Assembly: GCA_021324935.1 (NCBI GenBank)
Contig: JAJPIE010000064.1
Coordinates: 1-64,000 of the forward strand
Length of the DNA: 64,000 nt
Direction of reading: 5' to 3'
From: Acidobacteriota bacterium
GTDB taxonomy: Bacteria > Acidobacteriota > Terriglobia > Acidiferrales > UBA7541
Positions 9,792 through 17,636 of the stretch are shown here, piece after piece. Position 1 is the first letter of the stretch. The number at the start of each line of letters is the position of its first letter. The notes below the pieces were generated by a model. That model was not told where the DNA came from. It saw nothing but the letters and a program-made list of their open reading frames with translations, and did not search any database. The translations under genes and the position numbers were made by a program.

Positions 9792-10166
9792 TCAGGCCAG
9801 ATCCAGCGCGCCCTTTTTGTACAGCCAGATATACCCGACCAGCAGGATGCCCAGGAAGACGAACATGGAAAGCAGCGCGAACGCCGCCAGGTGCGCCGCC
9901 AGCCAGGTCCGGAACAGCACCGCCCAGGGAAAAAGGAAGATCGTTTCAACGTCGAACACCACAAACAGCATGGCGATAATGTAAAACCGCGCCGAATACC
10001 GGCCGCGCGCGCTGCTTTCCGGAAGGATGCCGCACTCGTAGGGCTGGAATTTTGCCGGTCCGCCCCGCGAGCCGGGGCGAATGTAATTGAAGACGATCAG
10101 CGTGATGATCGGGAAGGACAAGACCAGGAGCGAGAAAAGCAGCAGCGGGATGTAGGCTGGAGGCAT
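9792..10166 (-). CDS. nuoA: NADH-quinone oxidoreductase subunit A
   Basis: NuoA is the small three-helix complex I subunit beside the quinone chamber. The 124-residue product has FQPYECGILPESSARGRYSARFYIIAMLFVVFDVE, which contains the conserved YECG, the RFYxxAxxFxxFDVE membrane segment with its Asp and Glu, and three hydrophobic helices. Length is typical. It lies 61 bases downstream of proC on the same strand and starts the nuo cluster, but the following gene is nuoC rather than nuoB. Confidence 0.96.
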   Translation of the reverse strand: MPPAYIPLLLFSLLVLSFPIITLIVFNYIRPGSRGGPAKFQPYECGILPESSARGRYSARFYIIAMLFVVFDVETIFLFPWAVLFRTWLAAHLAAFALLSMFVFLGILLVGYIWLYKKGALDLA

Positions 10167-10227
10167 CGAAGCACCTCAAGCGAATCCTAGCACAAATGAC
10201 CGGGCCAGCCGCAAGGCAAGGTGGCCC

Positions 10228-11055
10228 CTATTTCTCAAAGAGCAGTTCGCCGGCGCGCTGCGTAGCCTTAACCACCGCCTTGATCAGCGTCACGCGTAAC
10301 TTCCCTTCTTCCAGCTCCATAATGCCGTCGATCGTGCAGCCCGCCGGCGTGGTCACTGAATCTTTCAGCAGCGCCGGATGGTCGCCGGTTTCCAGCACTA
10401 CGCTCGCCGCGCCTTTCATCGTCTGCGCGGCAAGCAGGGTGGCGATATCGCGTGGCAGGCCGACTTTGACGCCAGCTTCAGCCAGCGATTCGAGAATGAT
10501 GTACGCGAACGCCGGCCCGCTGGCGGAAAGGCCGGTCACCGCATCCATGTTCTTTTCGTCCACCACTACGGTGCGGCCGACGGCATTGAAGAGCGCTTTG
10601 GCAATTTCGAGATGCTCGGCCGAGGCGTGCGCGCCCTTGCAGATGCCCGTCATGCCGACGCCGACCGCCGAACACGTGTTGGGCATCGCGCGCACCACCG
10701 GAACTTTGTCTCCCAACCGTTGTTCGATGTGGCTGGTGGGAACAGAAGCCGCCACGGAAATGATCAGGGTATCTCGGCCAACTTCGGACTTGATCACGTT
10801 TAAAACCTCGCCGACTACTTGTGGCTTCACGCCGAGCAGCACGATGTCCGCCTCGCGAACGGCCTTGGCATTGTCGGTTGTGGCATTCACGCCCAGCGAC
10901 TTGGCCAACGCAACTGCTTTCTCTTCGTGGCGCACCGTGGCGCTGACATTCTTTGGAACGAAGAGTTTCTGATCGAGATACGCGCGCAGCAGGATGCCGC
11001 CGAGCTTGCCGGCGCCCAGCACGGCGAGTGTCTTGCCGGAGAGTTTATTGGTCAT
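10228..11055 (-). CDS. proC: pyrroline-5-carboxylate reductase
   Basis: ProC catalyses the last step of proline synthesis, NAD(P)H-dependent reduction of 1-pyrroline-5-carboxylate in the cytoplasm. The track start is 26 codons too far upstream; the ATG at 11055 gives a product beginning MTNKLSGKTLAVLGAG, putting the Rossmann GAGKLG motif at the usual N-terminal position. The domain continues with VLLGVKPQ, VRAMPNTCSAVGVG and the C-terminal dimerisation domain with GLSASGPAF and a helix GTTPAG-like SVTTPAGCT. The 275-residue length is normal. It is divergent from the CocE-type hydrolase gene. Confidence 0.95.
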   Translation of the reverse strand: MTNKLSGKTLAVLGAGKLGGILLRAYLDQKLFVPKNVSATVRHEEKAVALAKSLGVNATTDNAKAVREADIVLLGVKPQVVGEVLNVIKSEVGRDTLIISVAASVPTSHIEQRLGDKVPVVRAMPNTCSAVGVGMTGICKGAHASAEHLEIAKALFNAVGRTVVVDEKNMDAVTGLSASGPAFAYIILESLAEAGVKVGLPRDIATLLAAQTMKGAASVVLETGDHPALLKDSVTTPAGCTIDGIMELEEGKLRVTLIKAVVKATQRAGELLFEK

Positions 11056-11065
11056 GATGCATTCA

Positions 11066-11093
11066 TTGTTACGGAGGAGCGACGGAGGGTCAA
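11066..11093 (-). promoter_or_regulatory. candidate proC promoter, near-leaderless
   Basis: On the minus strand TTGACC and TAACAA are separated by 16 bases. The -10 element lies only about 10 bases before the proC ATG, so if this promoter is used the mRNA would be almost leaderless. Evidence is motif match only. Confidence 0.3.
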
Positions 11094-11131
11094 CAAGCGT
11101 TTGCGGAGCGCTTCGGGTAGAATGCCAGCGC

Positions 11132-12922
11132 ATGTTTTGGCAAACCCTTCGACGCGTTGCAGCCCTGCTATTTCTGGTCGCGGTGATCGTTGTCTACATC
11201 CGCCTCTCGAAGTCATCCTTCCAAAGCAAACCCAAGAACTACACGGTCATGAAGAACGTCGCCGTACCCATGCGCGACGGAGTGGTCTTGCGCGCGGACT
11301 TGTGGCTGCCGCCGCGCGCTGGGCGGTATCCGACGCTGGTCTATCGCACGCCGTACGGCAAGGAAGACGCGCCGAAGGAATGGACGACATTCGCAAAGCT
11401 GCCGGGGCAAGGATACGCCGTGGTGATCGAGGACGTGCGCGGGCGCTATGCATCCGGCGGCGAATTCGTGGCCTATCAAAACGAGGGCAAAGACGGCTAC
11501 GACACGATCGAATGGGCGGCGCAGCAGCCGTGGTCGGATGGAAACGTCGGCACGTTCGGGCTGTCGTATCCCGGCGCGGTGCAATGGCTCGCTGCCGTTG
11601 AAAATCCACCGCACTTGAAAGCCATGGTTCCGGCGATGACCTTTTCTACCCCGCGGAATTTCATTTATTCCGGCGGCTTGTTCGACGGCTCCTGGCTGGA
11701 ATGGATCTGGATGAACATCGCGCCCGACGTGCGCGCGAAGAAGCATCTTGACGGGCCGAAGACGTATGAAGAGGCGGCAGCGGCCTGGAAGCAGAACCAT
11801 GCTCGGATGGAAGATTTTCTGCCGCTGCGGGACCTGCCGGAATTAAAGCAGGTGGCTCCGTTTTATAACGACTGGCTGGCGCATCCGCCCGCGGATCCCT
11901 GGTGGGACTGGGCGGAGCTTCGCGGTAAATACGACCGTGTGCACTGCGCGGTGCTGAATTTTTCCGGCTGGTACGACGAAACCTACGGTCCCGATGGCGC
12001 AACCACGAATTTCAACGGTTTGCTGGCCGCGCGCAAGGGATGGAGCGATCCCGCAACACGCACCGTCATTGGCCCGTGGATGCACGGCGAGCAGGACAAA
12101 CAGAAAAGCGGCGAGCGCGACTTCGGCCCTACCGCGCCAATCGACTACGACGCACTGATTATCCGCTGGATGGAACACTACTTGAAGGGCGTCGATAACG
12201 GCATCGAGAAGGAAGCGCCGGTGCGGATATTCGTGATGGGAACGAATGCGTGGCGCGACGAGCGGGAGTGGCCGCTACGGCGGGCAAAGCCGAGCAGCTT
12301 TTATCTTGCCGCGGATTCGGCTTCGGATCGAAAAGGGGCGCTCTTGGATTCGGTTGGCACGTGGAAAGCCAAGGCCGCTTCATTCGTTTCCGACCCCACG
12401 CATCCGGTCACCGATCCCTATGATTCTCTCGGAGCGCATGATTACCGCACCCTGGCCGGGCGCGACGACGTGCTCGTCTTCGACACCGCGCCATTGGAAA
12501 AAGACACAGAAGTCACCGGCCCGATCACGGCGGAAATCTACGTTTCGGCCGACGTGAAGGACTTCGACCTGTGGGTGCGGCTGCTCGACGTCGCGCCCGA
12601 CGGCACTTCGCTCAACCTGATGAGTCCGGGCCTCGACGTGCTGCGCGCCAGCTACCGCGACGAAACGCTGAAGCCGGAGTTGCTGGCACCGGGGACGATC
12701 TACAAGCTCTCCCTGAATCGCCTGCTGACCAGCAACACATTTCTGAAAGGCCATCGCATCCGCGTGCAGATCACCGGCGCATTTTATCCGCATTTCTCGC
12801 GCAATCTGCAAACGGGCGAATCGGAGATCGCCTCGAAAGCCAGCCGCATCGGGCACATCTCGGTGCGGCTGGACGCACAGCATCCTTCAAGAATCGTTCT
12901 GCCCATCGTGCCTGGTTCTTAG
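11132..12922 (+). CDS. CocE/NonD-family alpha/beta hydrolase (X-Pro dipeptidyl-peptidase type)
   Basis: This is a serine hydrolase of the CocE/NonD (S15) family; members hydrolyse esters, acyl derivatives or X-Pro peptides. The ATG at 11132 is chosen over the track start because it opens directly on an N-terminal membrane anchor (residues 7-24). The alpha/beta hydrolase domain includes RTPYGKED, VIEDVRGRYASGG and the nucleophile elbow GLSYPG with Ser at about residue 145. A cap region follows, then from about residue 440 a jelly-roll PepX C-terminal domain (VLVFDTAPLEKDTEVTGPI). Length of 596 aa is normal. It is transcribed divergently from proC; substrate cannot be deduced. Confidence 0.88.
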   Translation: MFWQTLRRVAALLFLVAVIVVYIRLSKSSFQSKPKNYTVMKNVAVPMRDGVVLRADLWLPPRAGRYPTLVYRTPYGKEDAPKEWTTFAKLPGQGYAVVIEDVRGRYASGGEFVAYQNEGKDGYDTIEWAAQQPWSDGNVGTFGLSYPGAVQWLAAVENPPHLKAMVPAMTFSTPRNFIYSGGLFDGSWLEWIWMNIAPDVRAKKHLDGPKTYEEAAAAWKQNHARMEDFLPLRDLPELKQVAPFYNDWLAHPPADPWWDWAELRGKYDRVHCAVLNFSGWYDETYGPDGATTNFNGLLAARKGWSDPATRTVIGPWMHGEQDKQKSGERDFGPTAPIDYDALIIRWMEHYLKGVDNGIEKEAPVRIFVMGTNAWRDEREWPLRRAKPSSFYLAADSASDRKGALLDSVGTWKAKAASFVSDPTHPVTDPYDSLGAHDYRTLAGRDDVLVFDTAPLEKDTEVTGPITAEIYVSADVKDFDLWVRLLDVAPDGTSLNLMSPGLDVLRASYRDETLKPELLAPGTIYKLSLNRLLTSNTFLKGHRIRVQITGAFYPHFSRNLQTGESEIASKASRIGHISVRLDAQHPSRIVLPIVPGS

Positions 12923-13048
12923 AACAAACCGGGCGTCCGTTTTGAAAATTTCGCCGGGGAAATTCTTCTCATCCGCGATGCCATTCGCGGCACAATCGAG
13001 CAGGGTCCCACAAGCGCGCTCAACTAGGCGTGGGATACTGGTCGCAAG

Positions 13049-13850
13049 ATGAGTTCCCTTCCCGTCAAAGGACTTCCGCCGGATAGCCGCGCCCCTGTGG
13101 CCGAGACACAAAGCGCTCGGGCATCCGCGCGGCAATCTCCGCCGCCATCGGCGTTGGCCTTCAGCTCGGCATCGAGTGGCTGGTGCGCCTCACGGGACGC
13201 AAGGTGCAACGCAAAGACGCGCCATGGCTCGAGTGCGTGCTGGGAAAACCCGGACTGATCGGCACCGGCGTCTACCAGCAGATCGCCGATCAACAGGGTC
13301 TCAACTTAAGCATGTCCCCGGACGCCGGGTTGATTCCCGATTTTTCCGCGCTGCGCGGCCCTTCATTTGATCCCGGCGCGGTTCATCCGCGCATCCGCCA
13401 TTTTTACGAACACGCGGCGCTCTATCACCTGGAGGTGTGGAGCGAAGTCTACTTCGCGGGAAAATTCGTGTTGTGGCTGCTGGTGGAATTCATCAGCCGG
13501 CGCATGGATCAACTGAACTTCCCAATTTCCTCGCTGGAAGTGGCCAAGGGTATGACCAGCGAGATCATGGAGTTGCGCGAACGCTCGAGCGGCCGGCTGG
13601 CGCATACGGGATGGCTAGTGAGGTCGAAGGAGTTCGACCGCGCGGTCGCGGATGCCGCGCGCGAAGGCGCTCTCGTGCAACGCTTCGGGCGCATCTCCGG
13701 ATTTGAGGAACAGCTTGCCCTGGCTCACATAGGCAAAGTGAAACGCCATACCCAGCCTCCCCGTGGTGACGGCAAGCTCCAGTATCACAAAACGCAATTC
13801 TCCGCTGCGGAAGCTTTGGTACTGGTGGGACGAATCAGCAAGCGCCCGTC
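13049..13850 (+). pseudogene. decayed gene of unknown function, frameshifted and without a proper end
   Basis: A protein-like sequence is readable in frame 1 from about 13087 (stop at 13084) through roughly 13640, including IGVGLQLGIEWLVRLTGRK, HLEVWSEVYFAGKFVLWLLVEF and MELRERSSGRLAHTGWL, which looks like authentic, partly membrane-associated protein. No good start exists in that frame, whereas an ATG with a plausible leader (MSSLPVKGLPP) lies in frame 2 at 13049, so a frameshift around 13115-13140 is likely. Downstream the frame stays open only by running antisense through mogA and the response regulator to 14493, which is not credible, so the true 3' end appears lost. I do not recognise the family; the call as a remnant is an inference. 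Confidence 0.45.
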
Positions 13851-14334
13851 AGTCGTGGCGCGCGCCATGGAGGACGTGGACGGCGTGGGGCAGCAACTCG
13901 GCCAGGGCGTCGAGCGACTCGACGGCGCCCTTGGGGCTGCCGGGCAGGTTGAGGATCAGCGAGCGATAGCGCACTACGGCGACTCCGCGGGACAACACCG
14001 CCGTGGGTGTTTGCTTCGCGCCTTTGCGGCGCATCTCTTCGGCGAGGCCGGGAATCACTTTTTCGCCGATTTCAAGCGTCGCTTCCGGCGTGTTGTCGCG
14101 CGGGCCAAGGCCGGTGCCGCCGGTGGTGAGGATCAAGTCCGCCTGGCGCGAGTCGACAAGCTTCCGCAGGTGCATGCGCACCTGTTCGGGATCATCGGAG
14201 CATTTTTGCGAGCAGGAAATTTCCCATCCGAGTTCGCGGCAGCGCTGCACGACGGCGGGGCCGGAAAGGTCCACGCGCTCGCCGCTGGCCACGGTATCGC
14301 TGATGGTGAGGACCGCGACGCGCAGCATGGCCAT
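13849..14334 (-). CDS. mogA: MogA/MoaB-family molybdopterin adenylyltransferase
   Basis: Proteins of this family adenylate molybdopterin (MogA) before molybdate insertion, or act similarly (MoaB). The 161-residue product has the hallmark LTTGGTGLGPRDNTPEAT, an N-terminal VAVLTISDTVASG and the LNLPGSPKGAVESL segment that binds the cofactor. The ATG at 14334 is used; its A overlaps the TGA of the upstream response regulator (TGATG), and a TTG one codon earlier is the track start. It is the last gene of a moaC-regulator-mogA run and close to moeA, so a role in molybdenum cofactor assembly is well supported. Confidence 0.9.
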   Translation of the reverse strand: MAMLRVAVLTISDTVASGERVDLSGPAVVQRCRELGWEISCSQKCSDDPEQVRMHLRKLVDSRQADLILTTGGTGLGPRDNTPEATLEIGEKVIPGLAEEMRRKGAKQTPTAVLSRGVAVVRYRSLILNLPGSPKGAVESLDALAELLPHAVHVLHGARHD

Positions 14335-15092
14335 CAATTCGAAGGAACCGCGTCGCGGTTGGCTTCGTCCATCAAGCGCATCGCTTCCATCAGCAGGCCG
14401 GTGGTGCTGCGCGTGGTGGTGGTGTTGGTGGAGGCGTTGGCGGCGTTGAAGTCGATCTCGAACTCGCCTTCGGTCCAGAGAAGCACTTTGTAGACGGCGT
14501 CATCGCCGACAATTTTGCCGATCCTGGCGTCGCGGCACTGCCCGCCGGCGAAATAGAGTTCGCCGGTCTCGCCGTTTTTCTGCACCACCAGGCGGCAGGA
14601 CTTCTGCCCCATTTCCAGCGATTGCAGCAGATCGATCATGCTCATCTCTTCCAAGCGGCCCTGGATGACGCCGGGGCGCGAAGCGCGTTTCTGGAGCTTT
14701 TCGAGATGCAGCCGATCGACGATTTTCTTGGCGGTACGTACCAGGTCCTTCGCCAGGAATGGCTTGGAAATGAAATCCTCCACGCCATCCACCAGCGGGC
14801 GGAGCTTTTCCTCGATATCGGTGCGGCTGGCCATGAAGAGAAACGGAATGTGGCGAGTGGCTTCGCGTCCGCGCAACTTCTCAAAAAGCTGGCGCCCGTC
14901 GAGGCCGGGCATTTTGTAGTCGCACAGGATCACGTCGGGAGGTTCGTCGATGACTTTCAGCAGCGCGTCAGCGCCGTCGGCGGCGATCATCACTTCGCAA
15001 AAAGGCTCGAGGGATTTGGAAACAAGGTCGCGGATCAGCGGATTGTCGTCCGCCAGCAGCAGCTTCACCGATTTTGTAGCTGCAGCGCTCAT
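14334..15092 (-). CDS. response regulator with C-terminal DUF4388 (PATAN-like) domain
   Basis: Residues 8-125 form a receiver domain: LLADDNPLIRDL with the acidic pair, the phospho-acceptor in VILCDYKMPGLDG, and the switch Lys in DFISKPF. Residues from about 140 (GVIQGRLEEMSMIDLLQSLEMGQKSCRLVV) match the DUF4388/PATAN domain, which in PatA-type regulators mediates protein interactions; there is no DNA-binding domain. The C-terminus has a Thr-rich linker (TNTTTTRSTT). Its start overlaps the moaC stop (ATGA) and its stop overlaps the mogA start, so it is embedded in the molybdenum cofactor operon. No partner kinase is adjacent; function there is unknown. Confidence 0.88.
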   Translation of the reverse strand: MSAAATKSVKLLLADDNPLIRDLVSKSLEPFCEVMIAADGADALLKVIDEPPDVILCDYKMPGLDGRQLFEKLRGREATRHIPFLFMASRTDIEEKLRPLVDGVEDFISKPFLAKDLVRTAKKIVDRLHLEKLQKRASRPGVIQGRLEEMSMIDLLQSLEMGQKSCRLVVQKNGETGELYFAGGQCRDARIGKIVGDDAVYKVLLWTEGEFEIDFNAANASTNTTTTRSTTGLLMEAMRLMDEANRDAVPSN

Positions 15093-15589
15093 TGGCGTCC
15101 CCGCTTCGGTTTACGGTCGGCCGCGCGCCGGTAATCGCCGCTCTTCCCGCCGGTTTTTTCCAGCAGGTGGATGTGTGCGATTTCGATGCCTTTATCGAGG
15201 GCTTTGCACATGTCGTAGACGGTGAGCGCGGCGCAAGCGACCGCAACCAGCGCCTCCATCTCTACCCCCGTCTGCGCCGTTGCCGTGGCCCGAGACTGAA
15301 GCTCCACCCCATCTTTGCATAGCCGGGGGGTCACATCAATGTGCGTCAGCGGCAGTGGATGACAAAGAGGTATCCACTCCGCGGTACGCTTCGCCGCGGC
15401 AATTCCTGCGATCCGCGCGATCTCCAGCGGATTGCCTTTGGGATTTTTCAGGCTGCGGACGGCTCGCAGCACCTTCGGCGACATGCGCACGAACGCATGG
15501 GCCACGGCGGTGCGCGTGGTGAAGGCTTTCGAGGAAACGTCCACCATACTGACTTCGCCGCGCTTGGTGTAGTGAGAGAGTTTTGCCAA
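15089..15589 (-). CDS. moaC: cyclic pyranopterin monophosphate synthase
   Basis: MoaC converts the cyclic GTP intermediate made by MoaA into cyclic pyranopterin monophosphate, the first pterin of molybdenum cofactor synthesis. The protein opens with LSHYTKRGEVSMVDVSSK and carries AAKRTAEWIPLCHPLPLTHIDV and GVEMEALVAVACAALTVYDMCKA, all diagnostic. The last residues are basic (ADRKPKRGRQ). It heads the moaC-regulator-mogA unit, with moeA about 120 bases upstream in the same direction. moaA is not in the window. Confidence 0.96.
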   Translation of the reverse strand: MAKLSHYTKRGEVSMVDVSSKAFTTRTAVAHAFVRMSPKVLRAVRSLKNPKGNPLEIARIAGIAAAKRTAEWIPLCHPLPLTHIDVTPRLCKDGVELQSRATATAQTGVEMEALVAVACAALTVYDMCKALDKGIEIAHIHLLEKTGGKSGDYRRAADRKPKRGRQ

Positions 15590-15599
15590 GTGTGATCCT

Positions 15600-15626
15600 G
15601 TAGGGGCGGCTTTATGCCGCCGCCCT
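15600..15626. repeat. REP-like palindrome
   Basis: A GGCGGC-TTTAT-GCCGCC hairpin lies in the 120-base gap between moeA and moaC. It resembles the stem of the REP elements that flank the transposase gene at 17 kb (GGCGGC-TTGAC-GCCGCC). Confidence 0.5.
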
Positions 15627-15709
15627 TGTTGAGCGATCCGTAGCGACTACCTTCAGGTGGCCCTATTCTGTGTCAAATCACAGGACACAAGTCACGGGTC
15701 ACGGCTCTG

Positions 15710-16921
15710 CTAGATTACGTCGAGGCGCGGCAGAACGGAAATTTTCTCGCCGGCGGGGATGTCCGAGCGGTCAGCGGGCACCACCAGGAAGCAGTTGGCC
15801 TGCGTCAAGGCGGCGATATCGCCGGAACCTTGCCAGTGCAGCGGCTTCACCTCCGGCGAGATGCCGGTCCATTCGAAACGGGCTGGAAGAAAGTGTGTGA
15901 GGCCCGGCTTTTCGTGCAAAGCTTTGACGAGGGAGGCCTCAAGCAGGGGGAGCTGCCTCGGCGGCGCGCCGCCGAGGATGTCGATCGCGGGAATCACGAA
16001 CAACTGGAAAGTGATCATGGTGGAGACGGGATTTCCCGGCAGGCCGAATACCAACGTGTCGCGGCAGCGACCGAAGACCGCGGGCTTGCCCGGGCGGATG
16101 GCCACGGCATCAAAATAAAATTCCGCGCCCAGGCTTTTCAGGACCGATTCGACCAGATCGTATTTCCCCATCGAAACTCCGCCGGAAAGGACGAGGATGT
16201 CTTCCTTCAGGCCCAGCTCGATTTTGGCGCCAAGGTCGTCCGCGCGATCCAGGGCGTTGCCAAGAGGCATGGGTTCGCCTCCGGCCAGGCGCGCTTGCGC
16301 GGCCAGCGAAACGCTGTTGCTGTTGCGAATGTGAAAAGGTCCGGGAGTTTCGCCGATTGAGACGACCTCGTCACCTGTCGAGAGAATGGCGACGCGCGGA
16401 CGCTGGTGGCACTGAACCCGCGCCGCGCCCACTTGCGCGGCTTGAGCGAGTTCCGCGAAACCTAGCCGCACGCCGGACTTCAGCGCGAGCTCTCCGGCAC
16501 GCGCTTCACTGCCCTTTTTCACGACGTTTTGCCAGGCGGATGCGGCGCGCTGAAACGCGACGATATTACCCGCGCGTTCGGTGAATTCGATCATCACCAC
16601 CGCATCCGCGCCGGGAGGAACGGCGGCGCCGGTCATGATCTGGATGCAGGCGCCGGCGGGCAATGGTTGCGTGACCGTGTCACCCGCTTTGATTTCGCCA
16701 ACGCATCTGAGTTGCGCGCCGGCCGCGGCCTCCGCGGCGCGCACGGCGTAGCCATCGCGCGTGGAACGGTCGAACGGGGGATAATCGCGGTCGTTGCGAA
16801 TGTCCTGCGCGAGCACGTCGCCAAGGGCGTCGCTGAGGTTTTTTGCCAGTGAGGCGCGTTTGCGCGCGGCTTTGCCGGTTTGCTCGATCACACACGCGCG
16901 CGCTTCAAGGTAGGAGAGCAT
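15710..16921 (-). CDS. moeA: molybdopterin molybdenumtransferase
   Basis: MoeA inserts molybdate into adenylated molybdopterin and releases the active cofactor. The 403-residue protein has the conserved order: DYPPFDRSTRDGYAVRA, IMTGAAVPPGADAVVMIE, VAILSTGDEVV in the MogA-like domain III, VLSGGVSMGKYDLV and GLPGNPVSTMI, then a C-terminal beta-barrel domain IV. Length is typical. It lies upstream of moaC on the same strand, separated by a REP-like palindrome, and downstream of a REP-bounded transposase gene. Confidence 0.95.
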   Translation of the reverse strand: MLSYLEARACVIEQTGKAARKRASLAKNLSDALGDVLAQDIRNDRDYPPFDRSTRDGYAVRAAEAAAGAQLRCVGEIKAGDTVTQPLPAGACIQIMTGAAVPPGADAVVMIEFTERAGNIVAFQRAASAWQNVVKKGSEARAGELALKSGVRLGFAELAQAAQVGAARVQCHQRPRVAILSTGDEVVSIGETPGPFHIRNSNSVSLAAQARLAGGEPMPLGNALDRADDLGAKIELGLKEDILVLSGGVSMGKYDLVESVLKSLGAEFYFDAVAIRPGKPAVFGRCRDTLVFGLPGNPVSTMITFQLFVIPAIDILGGAPPRQLPLLEASLVKALHEKPGLTHFLPARFEWTGISPEVKPLHWQGSGDIAALTQANCFLVVPADRSDIPAGEKISVLPRLDVI

Positions 16922-16937
16922 CCGCGTATTGTAGCAA

Positions 16938-16972
16938 GCTCTGGAGTGCGGCGGCTTGACGCCGCCTCATCT
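16938..16972 (+). repeat. REP element, left copy beside RAYT
   Basis: The sequence GCTCTGGAGTGCGGCGGCT followed by GACGCCGCC forms a 6-bp GGCGGC/GCCGCC hairpin with a five-base loop and ends in TCATCT. An inverted copy lies at 17600-17636 on the other side of the transposase gene. Confidence 0.75.
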
Positions 16973-16997
16973 TTGCTTAACGACCCAACGGCCCCAA

Positions 16998-17519
16998 TTA
17001 CTGAATCTCCTTGGGATCCACGGTGAACTCATCCAGAACCTTGACGCGATCGACAGGAAAGTCCATCACCGTTTTGACAAAGGAACATGCTCCTTCCCCT
17101 TGGAACCATCCCGCTGAACACCACGCATACTGAGTGGCTTTCCGTACAAGGCCATGATGAACCGCGTTGTCGTGCACGTAGCGCAACCTGGCCAGATACG
17201 AGCGATGAAGGGTCAAATGTGAATCCCAATACTGGAACCATACTCTTCGGCCGGGTGCACGGTCCTGAAAGTTGATTTCTTTCGCTGTCATAGCATGAAG
17301 ATGTCCCAGGAAGCGGCGCATCGTCTGACCGCTTCCCTGCGTTGCCCCGATGAAAGGATAGTGATTGGGGAAGACGGCCCATGCCTGGAGCTGCCACTCG
17401 TAATGCGCCGCCAGACGAAGCAGTTGATCGCAGAGGAACGTCAAGCGGGCTGGTGAACGGAAAAACGGCTCCTTGCGATAGGTTCCACTCGTGAGCATGT
17501 AGGCGCCGCCCCGATCCAA
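16998..17519 (-). CDS. REP-associated tyrosine transposase (RAYT), probably inactive
   Basis: The product belongs to the Y1/IS200-like HUH transposase family, specifically the single-copy RAYT group that processes REP palindromes. Readable features are DRGGAYMLTSGTYRKEPFF, the helix region LQAWAVFPNHYPFIG, and YLARLRYVHDNAVHHGLV containing the likely catalytic Tyr. The HUH motif should read NHYHF; here it is NHYPF (CCT instead of CAT), so the second metal-binding His is lost. The only starts are TTG at 17519 or an internal ATG, with an in-frame stop a few codons upstream, so the N-terminus may also be short. Inverted REP copies flank the gene. Likely an immobile or decaying copy. Confidence 0.8.
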   Translation of the reverse strand: MDRGGAYMLTSGTYRKEPFFRSPARLTFLCDQLLRLAAHYEWQLQAWAVFPNHYPFIGATQGSGQTMRRFLGHLHAMTAKEINFQDRAPGRRVWFQYWDSHLTLHRSYLARLRYVHDNAVHHGLVRKATQYAWCSAGWFQGEGACSFVKTVMDFPVDRVKVLDEFTVDPKEIQ

Positions 17520-17599
17520 CCAATGAACGGGGCTATGGTGTCAGCCGGGCATGACGGCGTTTAGTATAGAGTTAACTATTTAAGTATGTAAAGGCCGAG

Positions 17600-17636
17600 A
17601 TGAGGAGAGCGGCGTCCAGCCGCCGCACTCCAGAGC
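17600..17636 (-). repeat. REP element, right copy beside RAYT
   Basis: On the minus strand this reads GCTCTGGAGTGCGGCGGCTGGACGCCGC, nearly identical to the left copy over about 28 bases, with hairpin GGCGGC-TGGAC-GCCGC. It abuts the purA stop codon, so it could also act as the 3' structure of the purA transcript. Confidence 0.75.

Noticed and set aside
13183-14493. 436-aa plus ORF as a complete gene
   Set aside because: Its second half is antisense to mogA and part of the response regulator, both convincing genes. Only the first part is kept as a remnant.
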